Below the pieces are notes generated by a model. The model saw only the letters and a list, made by a program, of their open reading frames with translations. It searched no databases and was not told where the DNA came from. Below, piece after piece: positions 15,219-23,521 of a stretch of 36,800 nucleotides of DNA. Where the stretch lies: contig CAMBTP010000027.1 of assembly GCA_945870855.1 (NCBI GenBank), positions 1 through 36,800 of the forward strand, read 5' to 3'. The DNA is from Prosthecobacter debontii (GTDB lineage: Bacteria > Verrucomicrobiota > Verrucomicrobiia > Verrucomicrobiales > Akkermansiaceae). Within the stretch, counting starts at the first letter, position 1; every line of letters begins with the position of its first letter. The translations under genes were made by a program, and so were the position numbers.

Positions 15219-16319
15219 ATGCGCCTTTTCGACCGCTATATCGCGAGACAGATCCTTGTCGGGACGCTGTATGCGATCATGGTGCTGAGCCTGGTGCTAG
15301 TGATGGGAAACCTTTTCAAGGAGGTGCGTCCGCTACTGGTGGAGCAGAACGCGCCGCCCGCGGTGGTGTTCCGCTTCATTCTCAACGTGGTGCCGTATTC
15401 TCTGATGTTCACCATTCCCTGGGGCTTCCTTTGCGCTGTGCTGCTGGTGTTCGGGCGGCTCTCAAACGATAACGAGGTCACTGCCTTCCGTGTCGCGGGC
15501 ATCAGCCTCATGCGGCTCGCCCTACCGGTGTTCGTCATTGCCATCGCCCTTTCCGGGATCTGCATGTGGATCAATGTAAATGTCGTTCCGCTGGCGAAGG
15601 CCTCCCTGACCGAAATGCTTATCGAACAGGTGAAACGCAATCCGCGATCCCTCCTCAACCCCGGCCTGGTTCAGTCACGTTTCAAGAATCAGAAAGTCTT
15701 TGTAGAGAAACGAGAGGGTGATTCCTTGCGCGGCTTCCACCTCTACCAAGTTTCCAACGGTGAGAATGGGGAACCTGTCCGCTCCGAAGCCTACGTCCAT
15801 GCGGGTAAAGTTTCGTTGGTGGTGGACGAGGACAAGAAGCAACTTCGACTCAAACTGCTCGACACCTTCATCGAGACAAAAGAGAAGGATGGCACATCCG
15901 AGTTCGCCTTCGCGCAGGAAGCCGAGCCGTGGCTCTTCGATTTCGGCAGCATCCAAAATAACAGGGTGCGCTCGTCGGCAATGACCAACACAGAAATCCG
16001 CCGCTACCTGGCGGAGAATCCAGATCTCGAATCCAATAAGCGCATCAAGTTCGGCACAGAGATCACAAAACGATACACCTTCTCCCTTGCTTGTCTTTCC
16101 TTCGCCTGCGTGGCCGTGCCGCTTGGAATGAATTCACGGAGAAAAGATACCTCCAGCGGTCTGATTCTTAGCCTCCTGATCGGGATGTTGTATTTCCTTC
16201 TCACGATGATGGCCGAGGACTTTGATAGCGACGCCGCCGCCACCGTCGGGCTGTGGGCACCGAATGTTTTATGCGGATTGCTCGGCTTGTATCTTTTCAG
16301 GCGGGCGCGTTTTAAGTAG
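15219..16319 (+). CDS. LptF/LptG-family permease of the lipopolysaccharide export ABC transporter
   Basis: The 366-residue protein has the LptF/G topology: membrane helices at the N-terminus (LVGTLYAIMVLSLVLVMG, then SLMFTIPWGFLCAVLLVFGR), a large periplasmic beta-jellyroll of about 150 residues, and further helices at the C-terminus (FACVAVPLGMNSRRKD, then GLILSLLIGMLYFLL). The opening MRLFDRYIARQIL is characteristic. LptF and LptG with LptB2 extract LPS from the inner membrane and pass it to LptC/A. Which paralogue this is cannot be decided; the partner gene is not in the window. SulP follows 15 bp downstream. Confidence 0.9.
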   Translation: MRLFDRYIARQILVGTLYAIMVLSLVLVMGNLFKEVRPLLVEQNAPPAVVFRFILNVVPYSLMFTIPWGFLCAVLLVFGRLSNDNEVTAFRVAGISLMRLALPVFVIAIALSGICMWINVNVVPLAKASLTEMLIEQVKRNPRSLLNPGLVQSRFKNQKVFVEKREGDSLRGFHLYQVSNGENGEPVRSEAYVHAGKVSLVVDEDKKQLRLKLLDTFIETKEKDGTSEFAFAQEAEPWLFDFGSIQNNRVRSSAMTNTEIRRYLAENPDLESNKRIKFGTEITKRYTFSLACLSFACVAVPLGMNSRRKDTSSGLILSLLIGMLYFLLTMMAEDFDSDAAATVGLWAPNVLCGLLGLYLFRRARFK

Positions 16320-16334
16320 CCTGCAAGGAATTAA

Positions 16335-18209
16335 ATGATCTCCTGGCAATTCATCAAAAAAGCTTCCCGCCAAATCCGGGGCTATTTTGCTGCGGAGCAA
16401 ATCCATTTCCTGCCGCATATCGGGCCGGTGTCCAAATACTCCGGCGCGAAACTGGGAGCGGACATCCGCGCAGCGGGAAATGTCACGTTGCTCGCGCTGC
16501 CGCAAGCCATTGCCTACGCCGCCATCGCGGGTCTGGATGTAATCTACGGGTTAGTCAGTGCCGCCATCGCCGCGATGATCGCGCCGTTCTTCGCCAGCTC
16601 GCGCTACAACGTCCTCGGCCCCACGAACGCGACGGCGTTCATGCTGTTCAGTTTCTTTTCCGTGAACCCCGCGTTGCAATCCCGCATCCCCGAGTTGCTC
16701 CCGCTGCTCGTCCTTCTCATCGCTCTCTGCTCGTTGATCGGCGCGGTGCTCAAGGTCGCAGACTTGCTCCAATACGTTTCGCGCAGCGTGCTCGTCGGCT
16801 ACATGGCGGGCGCCGCGGTGCTCATCATCGGCAACCAGCTCAAGCCCCTGCTCGGTCTCGATGCCTACGTAAACTCCGAAAAAACAGCAACGTTTTTCGG
16901 CCTCGTAGCGGAACTCGTCATTTCGCTAGTTCAAACAAATTGGGTGCCGCTTGTCATTGGTTCCATAACTTTCCTGATCTACTATGCCTTTCGTAGATGG
17001 AAAAAAACATGGCCCGCGTTTTCCATCGCCCTCGTCCTTGGCTCTGCGATCTTTGGCCCGCTGATCCATTTCAACGTTGGCCCATTTACTGGGCAGGCCA
17101 CTTTCACCACCTTTGGTTTCGCGGAGCTGATGCCGACCATGCCCACGCTGCTGCGCGACGGAATCTTCAACGACATCTCCGCGCTGCTTGGAATCGCCCT
17201 TGCCATCGCGTTTCTCGCCTCGCTGGAAAACACCCTGATGGCGAAGTCGATCGCCTCGCAGACCGGCGATCGCCTCGACTCGAATCAAGACATGCTCTCC
17301 GTCGGCTACGCGAACCTCGGTTCCGCGCTCGCGGGCGGGATGCCGGCCTCCGGTTCACTCACCCGCTCGTCGCTGAATTTCCATTCCGGAGCGGCCACGA
17401 AAGCAGCACCCGTTTACACCGGAATTTTCACATTAATCCTCGTCGTCCTCATCGCATGGTCTGGCGAAACGGGGCTCAATCTCATCGATTACATCCCCCG
17501 GGCCGCGCTTGCCGTGCTGATTATTGCGATCTCATTCTCGCTAATAAACATCCGCCAGATCCGCATCTGCCTACGCTCCACCGGCGATGACGCGCTGGTG
17601 ATCGTGCTCACTTTTCTCGCCACCCTGCTCGCGCCGCTTCACGTGGCGATCTTCATCGGCGTCGCGATCTCCATCACCCTTTTCCTAAGAAAAGCCAGCA
17701 AGCCTTTTCTAACAGAATACGAATTCAACGAAACCGGCGAGCTACGCGAAAGGGAGGGAAAACGCGCCCGCCCGATCCCTGCGATATCCATCGTCCACGT
17801 CGAGGGCGACCTGTTTTTCGGGGCCTCGGAGCTATTCCGAACGCAGGTCCAGCACATCGTCGCGGATCCGGCGATCAAGGTCATCATCCTGCGCCTGAAA
17901 AACGCGCGCCATCTCGATGCTACCAGCGTGATGGCCCTGGAGGATCTAGCCAGCTTTATGCGCCGCAACAGCCTGCACCTGCTGATCTCCGGCGCAACCA
18001 AGGACGTCTACAAAGTGCTCAAGCGCTCCGGCATCCTAGAAACACTCCAGCAGGGAGCCAACCGCACACAGGGCGAGAGCAATATTTTCCTGACCATGCC
18101 CTCGAACCCAAACATCTCCACCCGCGACGCCCTCCGCCGTGCCCAGCAACTCCTCGGCACAAAAGAGGCTGACGTGCGTATCTTCTACGATCCCTCCAAG
18201 CACCCATGA
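16335..18209 (+). CDS. SulP-family anion transporter with C-terminal STAS domain
   Basis: The 624-residue protein has a membrane domain of 10 to 14 helices (about residues 45-440) with the SulP features LLALPQAIAYAAIAGL, GPTNATAFML, and SVGYANLGSALAGGMPASGS, followed by a cytosolic STAS domain (about 480-590; VEGDLFFGASELF, ILRLKNARHLDATSVMAL). SulP proteins carry sulfate, bicarbonate or other anions across the inner membrane; specificity cannot be read from the sequence. ATG at 16335 has AAGGA about six bases upstream. About 40 further residues follow the STAS domain. Confidence 0.92.
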   Translation: MISWQFIKKASRQIRGYFAAEQIHFLPHIGPVSKYSGAKLGADIRAAGNVTLLALPQAIAYAAIAGLDVIYGLVSAAIAAMIAPFFASSRYNVLGPTNATAFMLFSFFSVNPALQSRIPELLPLLVLLIALCSLIGAVLKVADLLQYVSRSVLVGYMAGAAVLIIGNQLKPLLGLDAYVNSEKTATFFGLVAELVISLVQTNWVPLVIGSITFLIYYAFRRWKKTWPAFSIALVLGSAIFGPLIHFNVGPFTGQATFTTFGFAELMPTMPTLLRDGIFNDISALLGIALAIAFLASLENTLMAKSIASQTGDRLDSNQDMLSVGYANLGSALAGGMPASGSLTRSSLNFHSGAATKAAPVYTGIFTLILVVLIAWSGETGLNLIDYIPRAALAVLIIAISFSLINIRQIRICLRSTGDDALVIVLTFLATLLAPLHVAIFIGVAISITLFLRKASKPFLTEYEFNETGELREREGKRARPIPAISIVHVEGDLFFGASELFRTQVQHIVADPAIKVIILRLKNARHLDATSVMALEDLASFMRRNSLHLLISGATKDVYKVLKRSGILETLQQGANRTQGESNIFLTMPSNPNISTRDALRRAQQLLGTKEADVRIFYDPSKHP

Positions 18210-18313
18210 AGAAACTTTGGAGCGCCCTCATGCACGTAGTCCGCAACTATTGGCGTGCATCGAAGTAGTTGGTCTTCAAAAAGCATCAGTAAAACAGATG
18301 TTTTCCCCTTTGT

Positions 18314-18330
18314 ATTCCGCCTTTCGGAAT
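18314..18330 (+). terminator. Hairpin just upstream of the ABM-fold gene
   Basis: ATTCCG (18314-18319) and CGGAAT (18325-18330) form a 6-bp stem with a 5-nt loop, 13 bases before the ATG at 18344. It could end the sulP transcript or influence translation of the next gene. Nothing else is seen in 18210-18343. Confidence 0.35.
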
Positions 18331-18343
18331 TAGCTTCATCGCC

Positions 18344-18697
18344 ATGTCCGCAGCACTATCCCAAGCCGTCAGTCTCCATCCGTATTTCAAAATCCGCGAG
18401 GGCAACCTCGATGCCTTCACCTCACTGATGCCCGCCTTCGTGGAAAAAACCGCCACCGAGCCCGCCTGCCTTTACTACGACTTCACCCGCAACGGCGACA
18501 TGGCCTTCTGCCGCGAGGCCTACATCGGCGCGGAAGGCGTGCTCGCCCACCTCGAAAACGTCGGCGAGCTGCTCGGAAAATTCCTCGAACTCGCCGATCT
18601 CGCCCGCCTCGAAGTCCACGGCCCGGCCACCGAAATCGAAAAACTCCGCTCCCCCCTCGCCGGTCTCAACCCAGACTTCTACATCCTCCACAAGTAA
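18344..18697 (+). CDS. Antibiotic biosynthesis monooxygenase (ABM)-fold small protein
   Basis: The 117-residue protein fits the dimeric alpha+beta barrel ABM/YgiN-type family: PYFKIREGNLDAFTSLMPAF, a CLYYDFTRNGD strand, and FCREAYIGAEGVLAHLENV. Many family members are quinol or heme-degrading monooxygenases, and others have no known activity. Its stop overlaps the next start by one base (TAATG at 18695-18699), so it is translationally coupled to the SNF2 helicase gene. That is unusual for a defence gene and may be only a junction effect of island insertion. Confidence 0.75.
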   Translation: MSAALSQAVSLHPYFKIREGNLDAFTSLMPAFVEKTATEPACLYYDFTRNGDMAFCREAYIGAEGVLAHLENVGELLGKFLELADLARLEVHGPATEIEKLRSPLAGLNPDFYILHK

Positions 18698-21618
18698 TGC
18701 TTATCACGGATTATCAGGCGAAATACCTCGCCTACGAGCTTACTAAACGCTGCCCCTCGGATAGCGTGGAGAAGCTTGCCAGCGCGGTGGCCGGGGCGCA
18801 GGTGGATCTGAATCCGCATCAGGTGGATGCCGCGTTGTTCGCTTTCCGCTCGCCGCTTTCGAAGGGGGCGATCCTTGCGGATGAGGTCGGGTTAGGGAAA
18901 ACCATCGAGGCCGGGCTGGTCATCTCCCAGAAATGGGCGGAGCGGCAGCGCCGCATCCTGATCATCACTCCCTCAAACCTCCGGAAGCAATGGCACCAGG
19001 AGATGAACGAGAAATTCTTCCTGCCTTGCGCGATTCTGGAAACGAAGTCCTACAACGCCGCGATCAAAATGGGCAACTTCAGCCCATTCGAGCCGAAGGA
19101 GGAGGCCGTGGTCATCTGCTCCTACCAGTTCGCCCGCAACAAGGCCGCCGATGTCCACCGGACTCCGTGGGATCTGGTGGTGATCGATGAAGCCCACCGC
19201 CTGCGCAACGTTTACAAGCCCTCGAATGTCATCGCCAACGTGCTCAAGGGAGCCTTGCAGGAACGCCACAAGCTCCTCCTCACCGCTACGCCGCTGCAAA
19301 ACTCGCTGCTGGAGTTGTTTGGCCTCGTCAGTTTCATCGACGAACACGCCTTCGGCGATCTGAAGAGTTTTCGCGAACAATTCACCAATCTGAGCCAGTC
19401 ACAGGTGTTTGAGACGCTCAAGGCACGGCTGAAACCGATCTGCCATCGCACCCTGCGCCGTCAGGTCACGCAGTATGTGCCGTTCACGAAACGCCATGCC
19501 ATGGTAGAGCCATTCGATCCCGACGAGGGCGAGGACAAGCTCTATCACCTCGTTTCCGATTATCTACAGCGGGAGAATCTCCAAGCCCTGCCTCCCAGCC
19601 AGCGTAGCCTGATGACATTAGTCCTGCGGAAACTCCTCGCCTCCTCGTCCTTCGCCATCGCCGGGGCGCTGACCTCCATTTCCAACCGCCTGAAAGCCCA
19701 GCTCAAGGCGGACGAACCCCATCTCACGCTCGAAGAGGAACTGGACGAGGACTACGAATCCCTCGACGAAACCGCCGAGGAATGGGGCGACGATCCGCCA
19801 GAGCCTCTGACCGCCGCAGACCGCGCCGCCATCTGCGCGGAGATCACCGATCTGGACGAGTTCACGCGACTCGCCCTCTCGCTGGATCACAACGCCAAGG
19901 GCAAAGCCCTGCTCAAGGCGCTCGATGTCGCCTTCGCCAAGGCCCGCGAACTCGGCGCGGCGGAAAAGGCCATCATCTTCACCGAGTCCCGCAAGACCCA
20001 GAGCTACCTGCTCCGTTTGTTGGGCGATAGCCCTTGGGCGGAGGGCATCGTGCTCTTCAACGGCTCCAATACCGACGACACCTCGAAAGCCATCTACGCT
20101 CGCTGGGTGGCACGCCATCAGGGATCGGACAAGATCACCGGCTCCCGCACGGCGGACATGCGCTCAGCCCTAGTCGATTATTTCCGCGAGGAAGGCCGCA
20201 TCATGATCGCCACCGAGGCCGGCGCGGAGGGCATCAACCTCCAGTTCTGCTCGCTCGTCGTGAACTACGACCTGCCATGGAACCCGCAGCGCATCGAGCA
20301 GCGCATCGGCCGCTGCCACCGCTACGGCCAGAAGCACGATGTGGTCGTCGTCAATTTCCTCAACCGCAAGAATGAGGCGGATCTCCGCGTGTTCCAGCTC
20401 CTCGATGAGAAATTCCAGCTCTTCACCGGCGTCTTCGGCTCCAGCGACGAGGTGCTCGGAGCCATCGAATCCGGCGTGGACTTCGAGAAACGCATCGCCG
20501 CCATTTATCAGGGCTGCCGCAGGCCGGAGGAAATCAAGACCGCCTTCGACGCGCTCCAGCTCGAGCTCGACTTCGAGATCAACGAGGCCATGACCGCCAC
20601 CCGGCGCAAGCTGTTCGAAAACTTCGACGACGAGCTGCGGGACAAGCTCAAGATCCGCCTCGACGACTCCAAGGCCTTCCTTAGCCGCTTCGAACGCCAG
20701 CTCATCCAGCTCACCCGCCACGAGCTGAACGGCCACGCCGAGTTCTCCGAAGATTCATCCTTCCATCTCCTCTCCATCCCCGAATCTTTGCGCTCTCTGC
20801 GTTCTTTTGCGGCTAACGAAATCCCCCTCGGCCGCTACGAACTGCCCCGCCGTTCGGGTGAATCTCACCTCTACCGCCTCGGCCACCCGCTCGCCGAGCA
20901 CGTCATCGCCCGCGCGAAGACCCACGACCTGCCTATTGCCGAAGTCGAGTTCCGCTACGCAGACCACGACGGAAAAATCAGCATTCTGGAACCCCTGCGC
21001 GGGAAATCCGGCGCCCTTGCCGTCTCCATATTCACCGTGGAATCCATGGATCAAGCCGAGGATCACCTGATCTTCGCCGCCTGCACCGATGACGAAACGA
21101 TGCTCGATGAGGAGCAAGTCCGCCGCATGCTCACCCTGCCAGCAATCGTTTTAACCACAAAGAACACAGAGAACACAAAAAGTCTTCCCGGGTCCGAACC
21201 ACTCATTTCTTCCTCTGTGCTCTCTGCGCTCTCTGTGGTTGAAACTCAACGCCAGTCCGAAATCCAGCGCCAGGTATCCGAACGCAATGCCCTCTTCTAC
21301 GAAGCCGAAGCCACCAAACTCGACGGCTGGGCCGATGATCTGAAAGTCGGCCTCGAACGCGAGATCAAGGAATTCGACCGCCAACTCAAGGAAACCCGCC
21401 GCGCCTCGATCACCGCGCTGACACTGGAGGAGAAGCTGGAAAGTCAGAAGCAGATCAAATCCATCGAATTCCAGCGTAATGAAAAGCGGCGCTCGCTTTT
21501 TGAAGCGCAGGATGCGATTGATCGCCAGCGAGAAGTCCTGATCGAAAAGATCGAAGGGAAGCTCTTGCAGCATTCCCGACTGGAGCCGCTATTCCACCTT
21601 GGATGGCGCATGAATTGA
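18697..21618 (+). CDS. SNF2-family helicase/ATPase of the restriction-type island
   Basis: The 973-residue protein is a SNF2-type superfamily 2 ATPase, similar in layout to RapA and to DrmD of DISARM. Motif I is DEVGLGKT (62-69), motif II DEAH (164-167), motif III LLLTATPLQNS; the second RecA domain carries IIFTESRKT and the arginine-finger motif RIEQRIGRCHRYGQ. A C-terminal region of about 400 residues includes long charged helices (EREIKEFDRQLKETR). Such ATPases translocate along duplex DNA. Two repeat insertions are carried in frame: residues near SLRSLRSFAANE (20784-20820) and a full palindrome (21153-21240). A 105-bp gap separates it from the ATPase gene; all island genes share the strand. 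Confidence 0.9.
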   Translation: MLITDYQAKYLAYELTKRCPSDSVEKLASAVAGAQVDLNPHQVDAALFAFRSPLSKGAILADEVGLGKTIEAGLVISQKWAERQRRILIITPSNLRKQWHQEMNEKFFLPCAILETKSYNAAIKMGNFSPFEPKEEAVVICSYQFARNKAADVHRTPWDLVVIDEAHRLRNVYKPSNVIANVLKGALQERHKLLLTATPLQNSLLELFGLVSFIDEHAFGDLKSFREQFTNLSQSQVFETLKARLKPICHRTLRRQVTQYVPFTKRHAMVEPFDPDEGEDKLYHLVSDYLQRENLQALPPSQRSLMTLVLRKLLASSSFAIAGALTSISNRLKAQLKADEPHLTLEEELDEDYESLDETAEEWGDDPPEPLTAADRAAICAEITDLDEFTRLALSLDHNAKGKALLKALDVAFAKARELGAAEKAIIFTESRKTQSYLLRLLGDSPWAEGIVLFNGSNTDDTSKAIYARWVARHQGSDKITGSRTADMRSALVDYFREEGRIMIATEAGAEGINLQFCSLVVNYDLPWNPQRIEQRIGRCHRYGQKHDVVVVNFLNRKNEADLRVFQLLDEKFQLFTGVFGSSDEVLGAIESGVDFEKRIAAIYQGCRRPEEIKTAFDALQLELDFEINEAMTATRRKLFENFDDELRDKLKIRLDDSKAFLSRFERQLIQLTRHELNGHAEFSEDSSFHLLSIPESLRSLRSFAANEIPLGRYELPRRSGESHLYRLGHPLAEHVIARAKTHDLPIAEVEFRYADHDGKISILEPLRGKSGALAVSIFTVESMDQAEDHLIFAACTDDETMLDEEQVRRMLTLPAIVLTTKNTENTKSLPGSEPLISSSVLSALSVVETQRQSEIQRQVSERNALFYEAEATKLDGWADDLKVGLEREIKEFDRQLKETRRASITALTLEEKLESQKQIKSIEFQRNEKRRSLFEAQDAIDRQREVLIEKIEGKLLQHSRLEPLFHLGWRMN
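20784..20820 (+). repeat. Half copy of the palindromic element, in frame in the SNF2 gene
   Basis: The right arm, beginning ATCTTTGCGCTCTCTGCG, is present without a matching left arm. It is translated as ESLRSLRSFAANE, the same peptide as in the Mod gene copy at 23738-23809. Confidence 0.8.
21153..21240 (+). repeat. Full palindromic element, in frame in the SNF2 gene
   Basis: The left arm 21153-21182 and the right arm 21212-21240 are complementary at 21 of the outer 25 positions. All four mismatches are A opposite C on this strand, which become G-U wobble pairs in RNA from the other strand. It is translated as a low-complexity stretch beginning TTKNTENTKS and ending SVLSALSVVE. Confidence 0.85.
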
Positions 21619-21620
21619 TA

Positions 21621-21680
21621 TTCCGTAACAACTCCTGCAGAACTAACCCCGAAAATAACAAAAATACTTCTTCCGTAACA
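21621..21680. repeat. Direct repeat TTCCGTAACA, two copies 50 bp apart
   Basis: TTCCGTAACA lies at 21621-21630 and 21671-21680, in the gap between the SNF2 and ATPase genes. The spacing is close to five helical turns and the gap is AT-richer than its flanks, so this may be a regulator site controlling the ATPase-DUF4276 pair. Confidence 0.5.
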
Positions 21681-21723
21681 GTTTCCCCACGCCAGACGCG
21701 AAATCGAACAGTTCCTAACTCCC

Positions 21724-22815
21724 ATGACTCCCTTCCCCAGCCGCCGCCTCGAAAGCATTTCTCTTTCCGGCTACAAATCCATTCGTGAACTCAAGGAGTT
21801 TCGGATGTCTGATGGCCTGAATGTTCTCATCGGCGCGAATGGAGCTGGTAAAACGAACTTCGTCCGGTTCTTTGAATTGCTGGGTCACATCTTCGATTCC
21901 AACAAAGGCTTGCAGAACTACGTCGCTGCTCGGGGACGCGCGGATGCATTCCTGTTCAGGGGAATGAAAACGACACCGGAACTTTCCGCCCACCTCAAAT
22001 TCGGCCGGAACGAATACAAATTCTCCCTTCGTGGCGCAGATGACCGGTCGCTCTTCTTCGCTCAGGAGTCCGCTCCATTCCATGGCCAATGGGTCACGGA
22101 TAATGACATGGGTAGCGGACATCTTGAAAGTCTCATTTCCAGATACCCAAACACTAAAGCCATACAATGGGTCGTTGAAACGATCCGCGACTGGCGTGTC
22201 TATCATTTCCACGACACATCGCCCGCAGCTCCCGTTATGGGGCTTTGCAATACCGTGGACAACGTGATGCTGCATAGCAACGCCGCCAACCTTTCTGCCG
22301 TGCTCATGCGAATGGAGTCGGCGAATCCATCCAACTTCGCCCAAATCACCGAGACCGTTAGGCAGGTTGCACCCTTCTTCGGAGAATTTGTGCTCAGAGA
22401 AGTTGCTCCGGGACAGACCCAGCTTTTGTGGAAGGATCGCCACTCGGATTTGGTTTATTACCCCAATCAACTCTCCGACGGCACCCTCCGCTACATTTGT
22501 CTCGCCACCCTGCTGCTCCAACCTAGCCCGCCTTACACCGTCATCATCGACGAGCCGGAACTGGGACTGCATCCCTACGCGATCAAGCTCCTCGCCAGCC
22601 TCCTTCACGAAGCTGCGGAGCGGTGTCAGGTGATCGTGTCCACCCAGGCGTCCCTGTTGCTGGATGAACTGACTCCCGAGCAAGTCATTGTGGTGAATCA
22701 ACACGACGGGGAATCTACATTGGAACGGCTTGACCCCGAGAAACTGGCGGACTGGTTGCAGGAATACACCCTCGGCCAGCTTTGGGAAAAGAACGAGTTG
22801 GGAGGACTTCCGTGA
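21724..22815 (+). CDS. AAA15/OLD-type ABC-like ATPase, partner of the DUF4276 gene
   Basis: The 363-residue protein has an ABC-type ATPase head: Walker A GANGAGKT (37-44), signature-like NQLSDGTLRYICL, Walker B VIIDEPELGLHP (about 273-284) and a switch-region QVIVSTQASLLLDEL. The opening LESISLSGYKSIRELK is typical of AAA15 and OLD-family sensors. It lacks the C-terminal TOPRIM domain of full OLD proteins. The next gene overlaps it by one base (TGATG) and encodes DUF4276, which supplies TOPRIM-like motifs, so together they resemble a split OLD or the AriA/AriB pair of PARIS. Its direct role is inferred: sensing, with the partner as effector. Confidence 0.88.
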   Translation: MTPFPSRRLESISLSGYKSIRELKEFRMSDGLNVLIGANGAGKTNFVRFFELLGHIFDSNKGLQNYVAARGRADAFLFRGMKTTPELSAHLKFGRNEYKFSLRGADDRSLFFAQESAPFHGQWVTDNDMGSGHLESLISRYPNTKAIQWVVETIRDWRVYHFHDTSPAAPVMGLCNTVDNVMLHSNAANLSAVLMRMESANPSNFAQITETVRQVAPFFGEFVLREVAPGQTQLLWKDRHSDLVYYPNQLSDGTLRYICLATLLLQPSPPYTVIIDEPELGLHPYAIKLLASLLHEAAERCQVIVSTQASLLLDELTPEQVIVVNQHDGESTLERLDPEKLADWLQEYTLGQLWEKNELGGLP

Positions 22816-23486
22816 TGGGTTGGCTGCGGCTCTATATCACCGTCGAGGGGCAGGCCGAGAAAGCTTTCGCCGATGAGGCCCTGACTCCGCACCTCGCGAA
22901 CTACAACATCGAGGTGAAACCGCGAGTGGTCGTGACCAACCGCAAACTCGGCAAGCGTGGTGGCATCCTCGATTTCGCCAGAATCCAAGGCGACCTCACC
23001 CGGCTGATGCGGCAGGACAAGCATCCCGAAGCCCGCTTCACCACCATGCTGGATTTGTATGCGTTGCCGTCCGCGTTTCCCGGATGGGAGGAGGCGCGGA
23101 GGCAACCCAACGCGATGGCGCTTGTCGCCACCTTGGAGCAGGCATTGCATTCTGAGTTCGGCGATCCGCGCTTCCAACCCTACATCCAGCTCCATGAGTT
23201 CGAGGCGCTTCTCTATTGCGACTTGAACCAGTTGAGATCCCGTTTGAGCAATTCCGACCATGGCATCAATGCGCTGCAAAGGGAGGTGGCGCATTTACAG
23301 CCGGAAGAAATCAATGAGGGTCCGCAGACCGCACCCAGCAAGCGCATCATCAACCATTTGCCCATCTATGAGCGCAGCAAAGTGCGCGTCGGAGCACCTG
23401 CCGCTGCTGCCATTGGGTTGCCTGCCTTGCGGGCCAAGTGTCCGCATTTCCATGACTGGCTTTCCCGGTTGGAGCAACTTTCCTGA
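22815..23486 (+). CDS. DUF4276 protein, TOPRIM-like putative nuclease
   Basis: The 223-residue protein fits DUF4276: YITVEGQAEKAFADE (Glu11), TTMLDLYALPSAFPG (Asp80) and YIQLHEFEALLYCDL. The Glu in a strand-EG motif followed by an acidic D-x-Y strand resembles the metal-binding Glu and DxD of TOPRIM nucleases, as in the AriB effector of PARIS (DUF4435). That nuclease role is inferred from motif logic, not proved. The ATG at 22815 overlaps the ATPase stop (TGATG) and has GGGAGG about ten bases upstream, so coupled synthesis in a fixed ratio is likely. The Mod gene follows 35 bp later. Confidence 0.82.
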   Translation: MGWLRLYITVEGQAEKAFADEALTPHLANYNIEVKPRVVVTNRKLGKRGGILDFARIQGDLTRLMRQDKHPEARFTTMLDLYALPSAFPGWEEARRQPNAMALVATLEQALHSEFGDPRFQPYIQLHEFEALLYCDLNQLRSRLSNSDHGINALQREVAHLQPEEINEGPQTAPSKRIINHLPIYERSKVRVGAPAAAAIGLPALRAKCPHFHDWLSRLEQLS

Positions 23487-23521
23487 ACCGGAAAAAATCA
23501 CAGAACACTTTCTCATCTTCC

